A program made the position numbers and the translations under genes. The notes under the pieces were generated by a model. The model ran no database searches and had not been told where the DNA came from. It saw only the letters and a list, made by a program, of their open reading frames with translations. A DNA stretch of 64,000 nucleotides from Glandiceps talaboti. Lineage: Eukaryota; Hemichordata; Enteropneusta; Spengelidae. Positions 23,523 through 35,924 of this stretch are shown one piece after another. The stretch is taken from contig NC_135550.1 in assembly GCF_964340395.1 (NCBI RefSeq), positions 186,001-250,000 of the forward strand, in the 5' to 3' direction. How positions within the stretch are numbered: the stretch's first letter is position 1; each line of letters begins with the position of its first letter.

Positions 23523-23942
23523 ATGTTGACAGGTCAGCCTTCAAAGTTGTATTACTCGACAAATCCAGTTCCTTCTCTACACATGAGACATACAGTGTTA
23601 CAATCCCCATCCACAGGCAGAATGGAAAGATATGAACAAACCATGCAGAGGTCAGAAAAAAACTCAGTGGACATCAGAGAGGTTCCCTTCTACATATTTT
23701 CCAGCAATAAAATTAAACCAGCTGATTCAGTAGCGAGTTTAATAGACACCGAGACTTTAAAAGAGGGACATCGCACCATTTCAACACAGACAGTGCAGTG
23801 GTACAGATATTTCTCATGCAGAGATAATGAGACTTTATATATAGAGATTAATAATTTGAGAAATGCACCGAGACGGACTCAACAGAATCAGGAACAGTTT
23901 ACTGTTTTTACTAAACCATTGATGCTAATAATGAAAAGGTGA
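23523..23942 (+). CDS. Coding-looking exon inside left arm, product unknown
   Basis: An open frame of 139 codons follows a good splice acceptor (TTATGTTGACAG ending at 23532), so it may be a terminal exon rather than start at its ATG. The peptide is not low-complexity (KIKPADSVASLIDTE, KEGHRTISTQTVQWYRYF, APRRTQQNQEQFTVF) and ends in TGA at 23940-23942. I do not recognise the family. The right-arm counterpart (31699-32007) keeps the last 84 or so residues with two changes, but differs upstream by one A (seven As against six near 23656), so the arms are frameshifted relative to each other. It may be a fragment of a host gene carried along in the duplication, or an alternative exon of an intronic transcript. 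Confidence 0.35.
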   Translation: MLTGQPSKLYYSTNPVPSLHMRHTVLQSPSTGRMERYEQTMQRSEKNSVDIREVPFYIFSSNKIKPADSVASLIDTETLKEGHRTISTQTVQWYRYFSCRDNETLYIEINNLRNAPRRTQQNQEQFTVFTKPLMLIMKR

Positions 23943-24858
23943 AGTTTTATACCGGACTTAAATTTCACGACAATAATGACTGTATTATATTCAGTCTGGT
24001 TGAAAGGTACATGTACAGTATTTACTAAATTTCAATAAGTATTGTTGGCAATGACAAAACTTAGCTTGAATTTTTGATTAGCTTAAAGCATAATTAGAAT
24101 CGTTTGTGGCAAAGTATCCTGTTTCATCCTACTGCACTTCAGTTTTGTATCCTTTCCTGGATGCTTCTTCAGGCTGACTGATGACACTCGTGCCCTTAGT
24201 TGTTTTCATTACTTGTGTAATGACTCCTATTGAAAACCCCTCACTCACTTGTATTCTCTTTGGCTGAATGAAGAATTAAAATAATCTTTGGGAATTTATA
24301 AGTAATGGCCACCTATGCCTGAGTCCACTGTATTTTGAGACCCACATTTAGTAATTAGAGTCAACTAAGGGTAGCAATATTAGAATAAAATTGGGCATAC
24401 CTATTAATTTGTGTTGTTTTGAAATATATACAAGGCCAAAGTACTAAACACCTATCACATCAGTATGCAGACATAGTAGCTAAGATGAAATGTAAGTCAC
24501 CAGGCGTTCATCTTATAAATAAATATTTCTAGTTAATCACAGTTGTAGTTGTTGTTCTAAATAACCCCTCATTATCTCCTTTTAACTTTCTATTTTCACT
24601 TGTGGCCCATTGTCTTAACTTACATGTACACACAGTTATACATATGAGCATGTGTCCATAGGTGGATGCATGGTTAGTATACTCCTTTTTTACGGATTTC
24701 TCTACAAAATCATTGTTTCAACCACTATATTTCCATCATTGGTCTCACTCTTAGATAGTATAGTACTGCCTATGTTTCACATTTTACTGGCTACATTTAA
24801 AATTAGCTACATCCCTATGTACATCCATCCATCCATCCATCCATTCACCCACCCACCC

Positions 24859-24962
24859 ATACATTACATTACATTACATTACATTTCATTACAGTACATT
24901 ACATTACATTACATTACATTACATTACATTACATTACATTACATTACATTACATTACATAAT
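24859..24962. repeat. (TTACA)n pentanucleotide array, left arm
   Basis: About twenty ATTAC units follow short CATC and ACCC tetranucleotide runs. The right arm has the inverted counterpart at 30644-30785. Confidence 0.95.
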
Positions 24963-26336
24963 GTATAGAAACATGAAATAAATCAAATTGAAAATTATAT
25001 TTTAATATAAAAAACTTGCATACCCAACAAGGTAAGTATTACATCAGAATATTACATGATCATTCACAGTCAACAACAGTAACACATGTCAAATTCTCAG
25101 GATATAAAGCTGCAGGGCAGCAACTCAATATTCCATTCAGATGTAATGAAGGAGTTTACACAAGACTGGATCTTTCAGTCTACAGATCCTCAAGTAAAGT
25201 ACTGTAACAACAATGTAGAATGTGCTGCTCACACTAATATACTGAGGATAAATCATATGAATTCAAATTGTCCACCATCTTGATTTCCATAGGTTCTTCT
25301 TATAGAATTCTTTGAATACAGCAGATTACCACTACCTTGAACATGCTAGACTGTTTATAGCATGGAAACAGTATGATTGCACTAAAGAAAAGCATACACA
25401 CATATCTGCTTTATAGTGATGTGACTAAAATACACAGGAAAGGACTCTTCAATTCTTCAGTCAAGCTATTTTTGTCTATAATCATACACACTACCTTAAA
25501 GTGGCCATACATGGATGAGGATTTATTTTGAATTGTTTATTTATAAAACAATGTTATCATGGCTTCCTTCAATGTGAAATAATACTGACCAAGTCTATGT
25601 AAGTCATTACATTGTAAAAAGCTAAAATAATGTGTAAAAAGTTTGATATTGTACATACAATAACAAACATGTTATACATTTATTAATCTTTCAGAATTTG
25701 AGTTACAAGCAAAGGACTTAACATATGTTGTTTCACATTGTTTTATAAATTTAAAATCCAAAATAAATAGCTAATCCTCATATCCATATGGCCATTTTAA
25801 TCCAGTTCAGTGACTGACTGACTATAAAATATACTTTTTACATAATGGATACAGCAACTGTCTTACACCGATTTTCATTGATTAACTAACACATACTCTT
25901 TTAACTGGATTCATAGACTGGGATTCAGAGACTGACATACACTAAGTTTCAATGATTGTTCAGTGACTGTCTGACTTGCACAGAGTCACTAATAAAGTAA
26001 CCAGTAGGCTTTGTCCCAGTCTAGTCTACAAATGTAGCTGTTTTTGATTTTCACAGATGCCTCAATTCAAGCTAAAATAATAATGCAGCTAAATTGTTAC
26101 ACACAAAAAACAACTTCTTACAAATAATCACCACACAAAAATATGCAAAACACAATTCACAGACATGTCTGGTTTTGCATAAAAATGGGGTGCTTTAATA
26201 ACCAGCAAGATCAGAACTAAATGTATTAAATTGATTAAACAAAGCACTCCACCTTTCTATTACAGTGAAAAATGGCAGAAAGGTACTGAAAACGGTGAGC
26301 TAGAAAATGATAAAACTTTGGAATTGCAAAACTTGA

Positions 26337-26500
26337 AAATTGTCTGTACACTGAGTAACTGCAACCCTGGTGAGATTGTCTGTAGACTGAGTATGTGTAA
26401 CCATGGCATGATAAGATTGCCTGTGGACTGAGTAACTGTGACCATGGCAATAAAATATTGTCTGTACCCTGATTAACTGCAACTGTGGTTGCAGTTAATC
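26337..26500. repeat. 36-41-bp minisatellite near inner end of left arm
   Basis: Four units start ATTG(T/C)CTGT at about 26339, 26375, 26416 and 26457, each with CTGA(G/T)TAAC-like and CCATGG-like segments. The last unit runs into a short stem (GATTAACTGCAAC / GTTGCAGTTAATC, 26471-26500). The mirrored array is at about 28382-28545. Open frames across it are repeat-derived. Confidence 0.8.
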
Positions 26501-26787
26501 AATTATTATTGCAGTTAATTAATTTTGGTTCATCTAAGGCTTGTTTAACACCATGAGCACAGCATTCACCAAGACCAGCCATGTAATCAGTGAGCTGCTA
26601 CTATCTTTCCACCAATCTCAACAATCACTCATGGATTCAGTGGTTTCTTTATCAAGTGCTGACAATACAGGACCTAAAATAAATATATATTTTGTTAGCA
26701 GGTTACTAAAATATTGATTAGATATTTTATGCCTATATCAAAATAAGCTATGGTAAAATATTGTTTCTATTCATCTATGGCATGTTT

Positions 26788-28094
26788 ATTTAGATCTACT
26801 GATCCGACTAAATGGTAATACACGGACCCCCATTAGTCGTATCAGTAGATATTTACACTCACGGTATAATGCGTTAATTTGGGCAAATAGTGAGTTTGTT
26901 TTAGCAAGCTACTAATTAATGCAAAGCTGATAAACTCAGATAAGACATCGATATCAGGTAGGAAATAGAAAAAAACAGTGAGAGGAAACAGTATTTAAAA
27001 CTTTATTTGAAATATACAAAAAATAATATTAGAAATCCGGAAAATCGCGAGTACAAAATTGATCATTAGTCCTTTACCCTGTGGCATCAGAAAAAGGAGT
27101 CGAGTGACAAGCATTATTCTTAGAATACTTTTCAGTAGGCTAGAGGTACCGTTGTATCATGACCCGGAAATACATCAGACGGTATGCATACCACTCAGAA
27201 ACCATACGTTGTTGCTCGAGAGTATCACAAATCTCACTATACAAGACACATCGTTATTATCCATATTTATATCAATAATCAGATATCGATCTGTGGAATA
27301 TCCTAGAGGCATGCAATCAATTTGTGTCAGGATGGGTGAAACTTGAAAGAAGTGTTAAATACGTTAGTATGTCCACAATGCTAATGAACTCCGACTCGTA
27401 CGACGACGACGACTACTACTACTACTAGTACACGTGGCGAGGCACTGCCACAGGTAAGATTTTCGCCTATGTTTTCAATTGAAAACTAATTTGAAGTGCA
27501 GTGGTTATATCTACATAAACTATAGAATTTATATACTATTCCTCATATATGTAGCATCACTTCACAATGTCAACGAAGGTACGTGCTGACACTATTTTTG
27601 AAGGACCACCCTTCTCCGCCTTCCCACATCCCAATCAAGTATTACATTGTGCCAGCAGTTTTGAAGTTGAAAGAAGCATCATTGCTATGTAGCACACATT
27701 TATTTAACGAGCTCACTTAGTTGTTGTATCACACTGTTGTTTATCATTTTTAAAAAAAACATCATGTTGATAAGATACATGTATACACAAACAGCTGGCA
27801 CTGATTCAACACACATTCATACATCCCATAATGATCACATCACTTTTATAAGAAACAAATATAGAATACATGTGTGCAGTCTAGTGTTTGAATATGCTTT
27901 GCACTCCATGCATAATATAAACAGAAGTCTACATAATAATCATCTCTATGCCGAGTAATTGTAATGTTTTTGTATTGCATGATAATATTGAGGATAAATC
28001 AATTGTCCCTAATCTTAATTGATTTTGAGATTCTCGTCCTAGAAATTATGGAGTAAAACAAACTGAGATTCACTGTGTCAGGTGTTTTCATGTG
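26788..28094. other. Spacer of the giant inverted repeat
   Basis: About 1.3 kb separates the arms and has no inverted partner. It opens with a 21-22-bp imperfect stem-loop (26794-26850). It also contains (ACG)n/(CTA)n runs near 27400 and an open frame of 95 codons at 27059-27346 with no recognised motif. I see no gene in it. Confidence 0.6.
26794..26850. repeat. Stem-loop at the inner breakpoint of the inverted repeat
   Basis: Left arm ATCTACTGATCCGACTAAATGG (26794-26815) pairs with 26830-26850, which reads ATCTACTGATACGACTAATGG in reverse complement: one mismatch and one single-base indel. It starts 7 bp after the left arm ends. Confidence 0.8.
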
Positions 28095-28381
28095 AAACAT
28101 GCCATAGATGAATAGAAACAATATTTTACCATAGCTTATTTTGATAAAGGCATAAAATATCTAATCAGTATTTTAGTAACCTGCTAACAAAATATCTATT
28201 TATTTTAGGTCTTGTATTGTCAGCACTTGATAAAGAAACCACTGAATCCATGGGTGATTGTTGAGATTGGTGGAAAGATAGTAGCAGCTCACTCATTACA
28301 TGGCTGGTCTTGGTGAATGCTGTGCTCATGGTGTTAAACAAGCCTTAGATGAACCAAAATTAATTAACTGCAATAATAATT

Positions 28382-28545
28382 GATTAACTGCAACCACAGT
28401 TGCAGTTAATCAGGGTACAGACAATATTGCCATGGTCACAGTTACTCAGTCCACAGGCAATCTTACCATGCCATGGTTACACGTACTCAGTCTACAGACA
28501 ATCTCACCAGGGTTGCAGTTACTCAGTGTACAGACAATTTTCAAG
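28382..28545. repeat. 36-41-bp minisatellite near inner end of right arm
   Basis: It is the mirrored counterpart of 26337-26500, with the same CAGTTACTCAG/CAGACAAT unit order in reverse complement. The open frame on the minus strand at 28446-28646 differs from its left-arm partner at four residues. Confidence 0.75.
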
Positions 28546-29481
28546 TTTTGCAATTCCAAAGTTTTATCATTTTCTAGCTCACCATTTTCAGTACCTTTCT
28601 GCCATTTGTCACTGTAACAGAAAGGTGGAGTGCTTTGTTTAATCAATACATTTAGTTCTGATCTTGCTGGTTATTAAAGCACCCCATTTTGATGCGAAAC
28701 CAGACATGTCTGTGACTTGTGTTTTGCATATTTTTGTGTGGTGATTATTTGTAAGAAGTTCTGTTTTTTACAATTTAGCTGCATTATTATTTTAGCTTGA
28801 ATTGAGGCATCTGTGAAAATCAAAGACAGCTACATTTGTAGACTGAGGACAAAGCCTACTGGTTACTTTATTAGTGACTCTGTGCAAGTCAGACACTGAA
28901 CAATCATTGAAACTTAGTGTATGTCAGTCTCTGAATCCCAGTCTATGAATCCAGTTAAAAGAGTATGTGTTAGTTAATCAATGAAAATCGGTGTAAGACA
29001 GTTGCTGTATCCATTATGTAAAGAGTATATATTATAGTCAGTCATTGATAACCATTGAAACTCTACACATGTCAGTTACTGAACTGGGTTAAAATGGCCA
29101 TATGAGGATTGGCTATTTATTTTGGAATTTGAATTTATAAAACAATGTGAAACAACATATGTTAAGTCCTTGTTTGTAACTCAAATTCTGAAAGATTAAT
29201 AAATGTATAACATGTTTGTTATTGTTTGTACAATATCAAACTTTTTACACATTATTTTAGCTTTTTGCAATGTAATGACTTACATAGACTTGGTCAGTAT
29301 TATTTCACATTGAAGGAAGCCATGATAACATTGTTTTATAAATAAACAATTCAAAATAAATCCTCATCCATGTATGGCCACTTTAAGGTAGTGTGTATGA
29401 TTATAGACAAAAATACCTTTACTGAAGAATTGAAGAGTCCTTTCCTGAGTATTTTAGACACATCACTGTAAAGCTGATATA

Positions 29482-30204
29482 ATAATAATAATAACTATAT
29501 TGCCACATATAAACGTAAAAAGTTTACAATGGAAGTCGGTGTGGTTTCGTAGTCAAAACACAAAAGATACAAGAACTAGGATATAATACAATGACAGACA
29601 CAAATAAAAAGGCAGTGACTAAAAAATGTTCTGATCTAAGGACCTGCTAAAAACTCTGTTTAGTGTGTGTATGGCCGTGGGGTAGAAACTTTTACTGAAA
29701 CGATTTGTACGTGATTTAATTGCTCTATACCGTGACCCAGAAGGCAGTAATTCAAACATATTGTGTGCAGGGTGAAATTCATCTTTGATTATTGATTTTG
29801 ATTTCCTCATTGTGCGATCGATAAAGAGTGATTCAAGGGAAGGAAGGTCTGCCCCAATAATTGAAGACGCGGTTTTAACAACACTGTTTAGCTTATCATG
29901 GTCTCTACTAGTAATATTGCAATACCAGACAGTGAACGAGAATGTGAGAATACTTTCGACTACTGCACGGTAAAATTTGACCGTGATCGTTTTGCTGACA
30001 CCGAAACTCTTTAGGCGACGGAGAAAGAAAAGACCATGACGGGCTTTCTTTACGACGTTATCTACATGCATTCCCCACTTAAGATCATCTGAAATAAGTG
30101 TACCAAGAAACTTAAACATTTCAACAATATTGACCTGTTTACCGTGAACCGATAGTGGAATGTGTTTCGTACTGTGTTTTCTAAAGTCTACAATAATTTC
30201 CTTG
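29482..30204 (-). mobile_element. 5'-truncated LINE inserted only in the right arm
   Basis: Aligning the arms, the left arm runs directly from AAGCAGATAT to GTGTGTATGC where the right arm has about 0.72 kb extra. On the minus strand the insertion codes for a LINE C-terminus and ends in an (ATT)n-type tail (29482-29500 on the plus strand as AATAATAAT). It inserted after the duplication, or was lost precisely from the left arm, which is much less likely. Confidence 0.85.
29619..30119 (-). pseudogene. LINE reverse transcriptase C-terminal fragment
   Basis: The 166-codon frame reads FKFLGTLISDDLKWGMHVDN, then VVKKARHGLFFLRRLKSFGV, FYRAVVESILTFSFTVWYCN and LLPSGSRYRAIKSRTNRF. This is the region just after the reverse transcriptase palm in Jockey-superfamily LINEs. 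The catalytic palm is absent because of 5' truncation, so it is a dead fragment even though the frame is open. Confidence 0.85.
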
Positions 30205-30643
30205 GTGTGTGTATGCTTTTCTTTAGTGCAATCATACTATACCGTTTCCATGCTATAAACAGTCTAGCATGTTCAACGTAGTGGTAATCTGCTGTATTCA
30301 AAGAATTCTATAAGAACTTATGGAAATCAAGATGGTGAACAATTTGAATTCATATGAGTTATCCTCAGTATATTAGTGTGAGCAGCACATTCTGCATTGT
30401 TGTTACAGAACTTTACTTGAGGATCTGTAGACTGAAAGATCCAGTCTTGTGTAAACTCCTTCATTACATCTGAATGGAATATTGAGTTGCTGCCCTGCAG
30501 CTTTATATCCTGAGAATTTGACGTGTGACTGTTGACTGTGAATGATCATGTAATATTCTGATTTAATACTTACCTTATTGGGTATGCAAGTTTTTTATAT
30601 TAAAATATAATTTTCAATTTGATTTATTTCATGTTTCTATACA

Positions 30644-30785
30644 TTATGTAATGTAATGTAATGTAATGTAATGTAATGTAATGTAATGTACTGTACTGTA
30701 CTGTACTGTACTGTACTGTACTGTACTGTAATGAAATGTAATGTAATGTAATGTAATGTAATGTAATGTAATGTAATGTAATGTA
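30644..30785. repeat. (AATGT)n / (ACTGT)n pentanucleotide array, right arm
   Basis: It is the counterpart of the (TTACA)n array at 24859-24962. A block of about eight ACTGT units (about 30688-30729) is nearly absent in the left arm, showing independent array turnover. Confidence 0.9.
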
Positions 30786-31698
30786 TGGGTGGGTGGGTGG
30801 ATGGATGGTTCTACATAGGGATGTAGCTAATTTTAAATGTAGCCAGTAAAATGTGAAACATAGACGGTACTGTATTATCTAAGAGTGAGACTCCTAAATT
30901 AGCCCAATGATGGAAATATACTGGTTGAAACAATGATTTTGTAGAGAAATCCTTAAAAAGGAGTATACTAACCATGTATATGGACACATGCTCATATGTA
31001 TAACTGTGTGTACATGTAAGTTAAGACAATGGGCCACAAGTGAAAATAGAAAGTTAAAAGGAGATAATGAGGGGTTATTTAAAAACAACAACTACAACTG
31101 TGATTAACTAGAAATATTTATTTATAAGATGAACGCCTGGTGACTTACATTTCAGCTTAGCTACTACGTCTGCATACTGATGTGATAGGTGTTTAGTACT
31201 TTAGCCTCGTATATATTTCAAAACAACACAAATTAATAGGTATGCCCAATTTTATTCTAATATTGCTACCCTTAGTTGACTCTAATTACTAAATGTGGGT
31301 CTCAAAATACAGTGGACTCTGGCATAGGTGGCCATTATTTATAAATTCCCAAAGATTTTTTAATTCTTCATTCAGCCAAAGAGAATACAAGTGAGTGAGG
31401 GGTTTTCAGTAGGAGTCATTACACAAGTAATGAAAACAACCTCTATGGGCACGAGTGTCATCAGTCAGCCTGAAGAAGCATCCAGGAAAGGATACAAAAC
31501 TGAAGTGCGGTAGGATGAAACAGGATACTTTGCCACAAACGATTCTAATTATGCTTTAAGCTAATAAAAATTCAAGCTAAGTTTTGTCATTGCCAACAAT
31601 ACTTATTGAAATTTAGTAAATACTGTACATGTATCTTTCAACCAGACTGAATATAATACAGTCATTATTGTCGTGAAATTTAAGTCCGGTATAAAACT

Positions 31699-32007
31699 TC
31701 ACCTTTTCATTATTAGCATCAATGGTTTAGTAAAAACAGTAAACTGTTCCTGATTCTGTTGAGTCCGTCTCGGTGCATTTCTCAAATTAATAATCTCTAT
31801 ATATAAAGTCTCATTATCTCTGCATGAGAAATATCTGTACCACTGCACTGTCTGTGTTGAAATGGTGCGATGTCCCTCTTTTAAAGTCTCGGTGTCTATT
31901 AAACTTGCTACTGAATCAGCTGGTTTAATTTTAATGCTGGAAAATATGTAGAAGGAACCTCTCTGATGTCCACTGAGTTTTTTCTGACCTCTGCATGGTT
32001 TGTTCAT
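31699..32007 (-). pseudogene. Right-arm copy of the unknown coding-looking exon, frameshifted
   Basis: On the minus strand the frame keeps FYIFSS, KIKPADSVASLIDTE and TISTQTVQWYRYFSC to the same terminal MLIMKR and TGA as the left-arm copy. One A fewer in a run near 31980 puts the upstream half (GRMERYEQTMQRSEK at 31931-32158) in another frame, and the segment holding the left-arm splice acceptor is deleted. If either copy functions, it is the left one. Confidence 0.4.
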
Positions 32008-32119
32008 ATCTTTCCATTCTGCCTGTGGATGGGAATTGTGACACTGTAAGTCTCGTGTAGGGAAGGAATTCTGTCTGGATTTGTCGAGTAATGGTAATAA
32101 TGTGGTGGAGTTGAGATGT

Positions 32120-32350
32120 TGACCAATCAGCCCTGGGGTTGTCAGTTGTGCACTCCATCTAGGCTTTGGTAGTTCCGGCCTTCAGGTCAGCCAATAGATC
32201 AAAACACAGGCTTTGATACAAACACAAACTGTGATGCCTTTAAAAATTATCAATGTGGTGGGAAAAATTATCTGTTTCTAGTGGGATTGAACCCAGGACC
32301 TCCTGACGACTAATCTTGGGCCCTAACAACTATGCCACAGGGAGGCAGTT
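32120..32350 (-). repeat. tRNA-derived SINE, right-arm copy
   Basis: It is the reverse-oriented partner of the SINE at 22979-23240. Box B appears as GGGATTGAACC (32283-32293) and box A as CAACTATGCCA (32327-32337) on the plus strand. Confidence 0.7.
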
Positions 32351-33079
32351 AAAAATGTTTTTCATTGAAATCTTTTTACAGGGCATGGTCATTTGTTAGA
32401 GAAAGAAAATTGAGGGAGGGTCACTTTTTACATCCCCCCCCCGGCTAAAAAAAACAAGTAGAATTACATGTTTCTCAATTTGACAACTTTCAGTTTGGAT
32501 ATTATTGCTTGCATAACCTGCAATGAATGTAAAACATTTTGGAATTGAAAAATGAAAATAAACACTACTACAACTTTACACTCTACAAAATGGAATGGGG
32601 AATAACAACTCCAAATAACAACATATTGGCATTTATCACTCATCATCATGTCCCTGTAAACAGATTCACTTGGCAGCTCAGTATCGCATGTATTAATCTT
32701 GTTACATTTTCACAGCTGGTTATCTGGGGACATGACCTTAAAAGTTCAAAAGGGTCAAGACAAAATTATTGGTTCGAAAAAATAAAAACTTCCAAACACT
32801 ATTTCACTTTCAGTCACTGATGACATTTATCATAATAATTTGTGTTATTTATCACTCAAATGTTTGCCACTATTGCACTCTGTACTGAGCCTCAGTATAA
32901 TACTCGTGTAACTACACTAAAGTATGTGCAGACTATTCAACCAGTTAGCTTGATATCTCACCCAAAACATTTTGAACAATTATGGGGAAATTGTTGGGGC
33001 TGACAACTAACAGTTAAACAAAACACACAATTTAGTCAACATCAGGAATGTGCTAATGATTACACTTGTGATCTTAGTC

Positions 33080-34787
33080 ATGATATTCACATGACAGGTA
33101 TTTTTTGATCATGACTCAGTGTGGACTGCTTGACTGTCTTGCATCTACTTTATAAGATCCCAGGTTAGCACTATCATAATTATAATTATTGACTACAAAG
33201 GGTAAATATATTCCAAAAGGAGTTTAATAGCATCTTGACAGTGAAAGGTATGGGAAAGCTTGAGCAGGGAATATGTATATATCTTATGGGGGGTCCTATG
33301 GGGTCTATAAGCCCTGGAGGTTTTTTACTCTGAAAAGTCAATTTTGAGACTATTCAGGCCCTTTCAGACAATAATTTCCAAGCTTTACAAGACAACACCA
33401 ACATTTAAAAAGCAACTACACAGGGTTGAAATACTTTTGAAATATACTTTGATAGCATCTTGACAGTAAGAGGGGAAGAGCTTGAGACTGGGATATGTCC
33501 ATCTCATGGGGGGGGGGGGTCCAAGGGGGTCTCCCTCTAGAAGCCCTGGAGGATTTTTACTCTTAAAGAGATTTTTTAGGCTATTCAGACCCTTTCAAGC
33601 AATAACTCAATCCATGCTTTACAAGACAGCACCATCTAGTATCAGAAACTATTCTTTATAACTTACACTAAGGGTTGAAATATGTTCTTAAAGTTAAACA
33701 GTTAAATGCATGGCATCATTAAATACATGTAGTAAAGGTCAGCACATCTACTGGTAGTATCATTGGTAGGGGAGATTTGGAGTTTAAGGCAATGTTAGAC
33801 TACCTTGGCAAACATTTCACATCTTTAAAAGACAATATCATCTCAAATTAGAATTGGGTGAAAATATTTAAGAAAAGTTCAATACCATTATGACAGTAAA
33901 AAGGTTGTTGGTGCATCTGATTGTTGGTTGAATGCATGAGTGACCTCTGGGGTGAGAAAGTCCTTGGGGTTTCCCCCTGGCAGATCTGCAGTTTTTGGCT
34001 TCTATTAAGGCAATGTTTAGGTTATTCATTGCCTTTGAGGTAATATTTCCAAGCTTCGAATAGCTAACATAAATGTAAGTTTTAAATGAGTTTCCCATGT
34101 CACATAAAAATGGCCCTGTAACATTGGTATAGTGGCATTAATATTGCATGTATAGTAAAGTCACCGGTATGTTAGAGAACTTTAGGAATTGTCATACCGA
34201 GTGTATAATAGAAACTGGAATCTGATGAGATGTGGTGATTTGTAGTGTCAATAACATGTAGTGTCCAAAATAGAAAGTGTATTAATCCCTTCTGACAAGT
34301 TCAGAGTGACGAGTAGGGAACATTTTAGATTAACTTCTTTTATACACTATATGAAGATTACCATTACAAAACCTTCAAGTTCACTTTTGCCTCAAAGTGC
34401 AATATAAGTGAAGCACTGATTGTGAAACAGCCAAGCATTTACATAACATGTTCTGTAACTAGTGTGGTAGCTAGGTAATACATGTATATGTATATTTATA
34501 GTTATGCTTGAACTAATAAGGAATATTAAAGAATTCATGTAAGAAACAGGGAGAAGAACAAATATTGACATGTGCCACATTTCAGACAAGGCTATATGCC
34601 ATTGTAGAAAAGGATTCTTTTCTTCCATCATAATCCAAAACACAATGACCCCCTATCCACAATTTTGAAAACAGCATGACCCCCCCCCCCCCACACTGCT
34701 AATTTCAAAAACAGGGTGACCCCCCCCTTCCCAATCCACCGCCCGCCCCCCCCCCCCACCCCCAGGCCGAAGGAACTGGCTGATCCC
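33080..34787. mobile_element. Harbinger-like TIR element, copy 3 of family H1, truncated, right arm
   Basis: One end is intact: ...GGAACTGGCTGATCCC followed by TTA at 34788-34790, the partner of the TAA-flanked left end of copy 2. The other end, with the (TA)n tract and second TIR, has been lost: sequence passes from flanking DNA (ACTTGTGATCTTAGTC) straight into internal ATGATATTCACATG. The insertion therefore pre-dates the inverted duplication, and the truncation came after it. Confidence 0.75.
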
Positions 34788-35429
34788 TTAATCCTATTCA
34801 AGAATGGTGATGGTTCATGAGTAATGGTGTTATTTGGTATTTACGATATTCAAAACTATCATCAATGCTGACGGTACATTTTGAATATGACGATGCTTGA
34901 ATAGAACTATTAGCTCACAAGTGACACTTACTGTGTTGTGTCACCGTGAACGTACACGGAACGATCGTCAGACAGTAATAATGGACAAGATCACAACAAT
35001 TACATTGAATAATAAATAGCTTATTGAATATTTAGATAAAGTTTAAATTTCTGTACTGTGACAAAGTAAATGTAATCTCCACAAACTAGACACGCGTGAC
35101 GTATCCGATACTCTGTTGTTTCCTTCTCGAGATAAAGTGGTACGCCATCATTATGTCCTCTCTCCTCTCAGACAGCTCTGTTTGATCTCTTTCTCCAACA
35201 TATTTAGAACGCATACTTTGGTTATGACATTTACTTCCGCGTTTCCGGGTCAACATTGTGAGAACCCATTAGTCACTCTTCAAAAAACTACACAAAACTT
35301 TGATGATGCTCTTTGACGTAACAGCAGATTTTGTATGACGCAAAGTGACGTTTGCGCAAGAGAGCTCATATTTACTGAAGGGGAGCTAGGGATGCTAAAA
35401 TATTGCGTACAAGAGAACATCATACATGT

Positions 35430-35675
35430 TGACTAAATAAGTTATGGAGGAGCCAAAGAAGTTGTCGAGGCGGGTCAAATAAGTTATCGCGGAGCCAAAG
35501 AAGTTGTCGAGGCGAGTCAAATAAGTTGTCGAGGCAAATAAGTTATCGAGGAGCCAAATAAGTTGTTTAGACGAATCAAATAAGTTATCGAGGAGGCAAA
35601 TAAGTTGTTGAGACGAATAAAATAAGATGTCGAGTTGCCAAATAAGTTTTTGAGACGAATCAAATAAGTTGTACA
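35430..35675 (-). repeat. 42-bp minisatellite in right arm, shorter array
   Basis: Units of AAATAAGTTGTCGAGGCGAG type mirror the left-arm array, but the array is about half as long and more degenerate. Array length has changed independently in the two arms. Confidence 0.85.
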
Positions 35676-35924
35676 TAATAATGGCCTCATTGATGCGCCA
35701 TAGCCGGCTGCTAGAGTGTTAATATTGTGTGGGTTGTGGACTGCGTGTCGCTGTGGGGAAGTGAATGAAACTGTTGTGTGGGTTGTGTGTCGCTGCAGGT
35801 TTGGGGGTAACTTATTGTGTAGGTCACACACTACATGTACATCCAATATTCAATAGAACCTATGTTCTGGTTAATTGCACACACAATTTTGTGTATTTAC
35901 CCCCCCCCCCCCCCGAAAATAAAT

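Larger units (their letters stand above)
28095..35708 (-). repeat. Right arm of giant inverted repeat
   Basis: This is the reverse-complement counterpart of 19337-26787. The inner match starts at AAACATGCCATAG and the outer match ends at GCGCCATAGCCGGC. Relative to the left arm it has gained a LINE fragment (about 29486-30204), has a variant ACTGT block in its pentanucleotide array, and lacks the (TA)n tract and distal end of the TIR element and about 0.3 kb next to the coding-looking exon. These differences show that the arms are not identical copies. Confidence 0.9.
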
